Part shown: one piece after another, positions 37,308 through 38,378 of the stretch
How the letters are laid out: each line of letters starts with the position of its first letter
How positions within the stretch are numbered: position 1 is the stretch's first letter
Assembly (NCBI GenBank): GCA_030832825.1
Contig: JAURIJ010000027.1
Coordinates: 1 to 38,378 of the forward strand
Direction: 5' to 3'
Source of the DNA: Gammaproteobacteria bacterium
GTDB lineage: Bacteria > Pseudomonadota > Gammaproteobacteria > Pseudomonadales > Pseudohongiellaceae
Length of the DNA stretch: 38,378 nt
The notes under the pieces: generated by a model
What the model was told of the DNA's origin: nothing
Databases searched by the model: none
Seen by the model: the letters and a program-made list of their open reading frames with translations, nothing else
Translations under genes and position numbers: made by a program

Positions 37308-38378
37308 TCAGCGCGGGATGTCTGACGCCTGCCAACCTCCGCCCAGCGCCTGATACAGACTGATCTGCGTGTTCAGCTGCTGCAGCTTGGTATCCAGCAC
37401 CGCGTTGCGGCTGGAGAACAGGGTGTTCTGCGTGGTCAGCACCGTCTGGAACTCCGTCACCCCCTCGGCATATCGCACCTGCGCAATGCGGAAGGATTCC
37501 TCTGCCGCCCCCAGGTTCTGCAGCGCCACGGCCACCTGCTCCTCCTGCAGTTGCACCGCACTCAGCAGCACTTCCACTTCGTTGAAGGCCACCAGGGCGG
37601 CCCGGCGGAAGTTCGCCACGGCATTCTCCAGCGCCAGCTGGCGTGTCTGCAGCGCACGATCGCGCTGACCGGTGTCCAGCAAGGTCTGCAGCACCGTGGC
37701 GCCGGCATTGATGAACTGATCCGGCTCGCTGACCAGCGCCGTCAGCGAGCTGCTGCTGGCGTTGATGCTGCCGGTCAGCGACAGACTCGGAAAGTAGTCC
37801 GTGCGCGCGATATCGACGCCCGCCACGGCGCTGCGCAGCTGAGCCTCGGCCTGTACCAGATCCGGGCGCCGCAGCAGCAGCTCCGAGGGCAGGCCCGCCT
37901 GCACCGCAGGCACCATCACGTTCTGCAGGGTCTGCCCGGCCACGTCGAAACCCTGCACATGGCGGCCCGTCAGCAGGGCCAGTGACGAGAGCGCCGCGAG
38001 CTCGCTCTGCTCCAGCGCCCGCAGGGCCGCCTGTTCGCGCTGCAGGGCGATGCGCTGCTGCAGCGCCTCAATGGGCACGGCCACGCCGGAAGCCACGCGG
38101 GCATCGGCAATGGCGCTGATGGCCTGGGCATTGGCCACGTTCTGGGTGGCCGCCACCAGCTTGTCGCGGATCAGCAGCAACTGGAAATAGGTCGAGGCCG
38201 ACGTGCCCAGTGTGGTCAGGGCGATATCCGCCGTCTGGGCGGCGCGGGACTCATAGTCCGCGAGGGCCTGAGTGTACACAGCCGGGCGGCTCAGGATGTC
38301 GGCATAGGACACGGAACCCGTGAGGGAGAACGGCGTGCCCTCGTTGTTGCTCTCGTCCTGACCACCCACACGGGACTG
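37308..38378 (-). CDS. Outer-membrane efflux protein (TolC/OprM/NodT type), 5' end cut by window edge
   Basis: An outer-membrane channel for RND or similar export systems. About 356 residues of the C-terminal part are visible and the frame is open to the right edge. Features are the long amphipathic helices with Ala/Gln/Leu repeats (ALQQRIALQREQAALRAL) and PAVQAGLPSELLLRRPDLVQAEAQLRSA, the diagnostic OprM/NodT block. Then DYFPSLSLTGSI, FNEVEVLLSAVQ and YAEGVTEFQTVLTTQNTLFSSRN follow. The missing N-terminus would carry a signal peptide, probably a lipobox. Its pump partners must lie to the right if they are adjacent. It converges on acnB. Confidence 0.93.
   Translation of the reverse strand, partial: QSRVGGQDESNNEGTPFSLTGSVSYADILSRPAVYTQALADYESRAAQTADIALTTLGTSASTYFQLLLIRDKLVAATQNVANAQAISAIADARVASGVAVPIEALQQRIALQREQAALRALEQSELAALSSLALLTGRHVQGFDVAGQTLQNVMVPAVQAGLPSELLLRRPDLVQAEAQLRSAVAGVDIARTDYFPSLSLTGSINASSSSLTALVSEPDQFINAGATVLQTLLDTGQRDRALQTRQLALENAVANFRRAALVAFNEVEVLLSAVQLQEEQVAVALQNLGAAEESFRIAQVRYAEGVTEFQTVLTTQNTLFSSRNAVLDTKLQQLNTQISLYQALGGGWQASDIPR

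Overview
The window is about 38 kb of chromosomal DNA from a high-GC gammaproteobacterium. It is densely packed with core genes, and nothing in it looks like phage, plasmid or insertion-sequence DNA. From remembered gene orders, two blocks resemble Pseudomonas and related orders. One is sthA / nqrM / apbE / nqrFEDCBA / gap <> mfd / csiV / thioinosine phosphorylase. The other is tRNAs / cysS / glnS <> ppiB / lpxH / DUF1289 / acnB. A Na+-pumping NADH dehydrogenase together with a soluble transhydrogenase fits an aerobic, possibly marine, member of that group. The species cannot be named from the sequence alone.

Layout, left to right. Positions 1-2391 hold aroC (cut by the edge) and prmB on the minus strand, and folE on the plus strand. 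Positions 2394-13499 are an almost gapless run of twelve minus-strand genes, read as nqrA-B-C-D-E-F, apbE, nqrM, sthA, gpsA, a DUF4389 membrane protein and a DUF4892/OmpA-like periplasmic protein. This is mainly a redox module: the Na+-NQR pump, its FMN-attaching enzyme (ApbE), its iron-site maturation factor (NqrM), and the NADH/NADPH balancer SthA. Positions 13737-18851 hold a long GapB-type glyceraldehyde-3-phosphate dehydrogenase, divergent from the repair translocase mfd. Positions 18944-24715 hold csiV, a 5'-methylthioinosine phosphorylase, an orphan MinD/FleN-like ATPase with a small partner gene, an orphan FkbM methyltransferase and a Tat-type PhoD phosphatase.

Positions 24864-29162 are the most accessory-looking part: a FabH-like condensing enzyme, a membrane-anchored cytochrome c with a strong terminator, a 324-bp AT-richer gap, then a two-gene dehydrogenase (subunit 3 plus a GMC flavoprotein). 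The flavoprotein gene has a single in-frame TAA at 27786, at a position where a Tyr codon would restore the reading frame. Its frame also runs on through the antisense strand of a tRNA-Arg gene. Positions 29065-29456 carry a minus-strand tRNA-Pro, tRNA-His, tRNA-Arg array with a clear stable-RNA promoter. Positions 29522-34543 hold cysS and glnS, divergent from ppiB and lpxH, then a DUF1289 protein. Positions 34624-38378 hold acnB, a REP-like palindrome, and an outer-membrane efflux protein cut by the right edge.

I did not find a convincing wholly new multi-gene system. The best leads are the broken GMC dehydrogenase and its overlap with tRNA-Arg, the orphan MinD-like ATPase with its overlapping small gene, and the DUF4892/OmpA protein whose peptidoglycan-binding Asp appears to be replaced.
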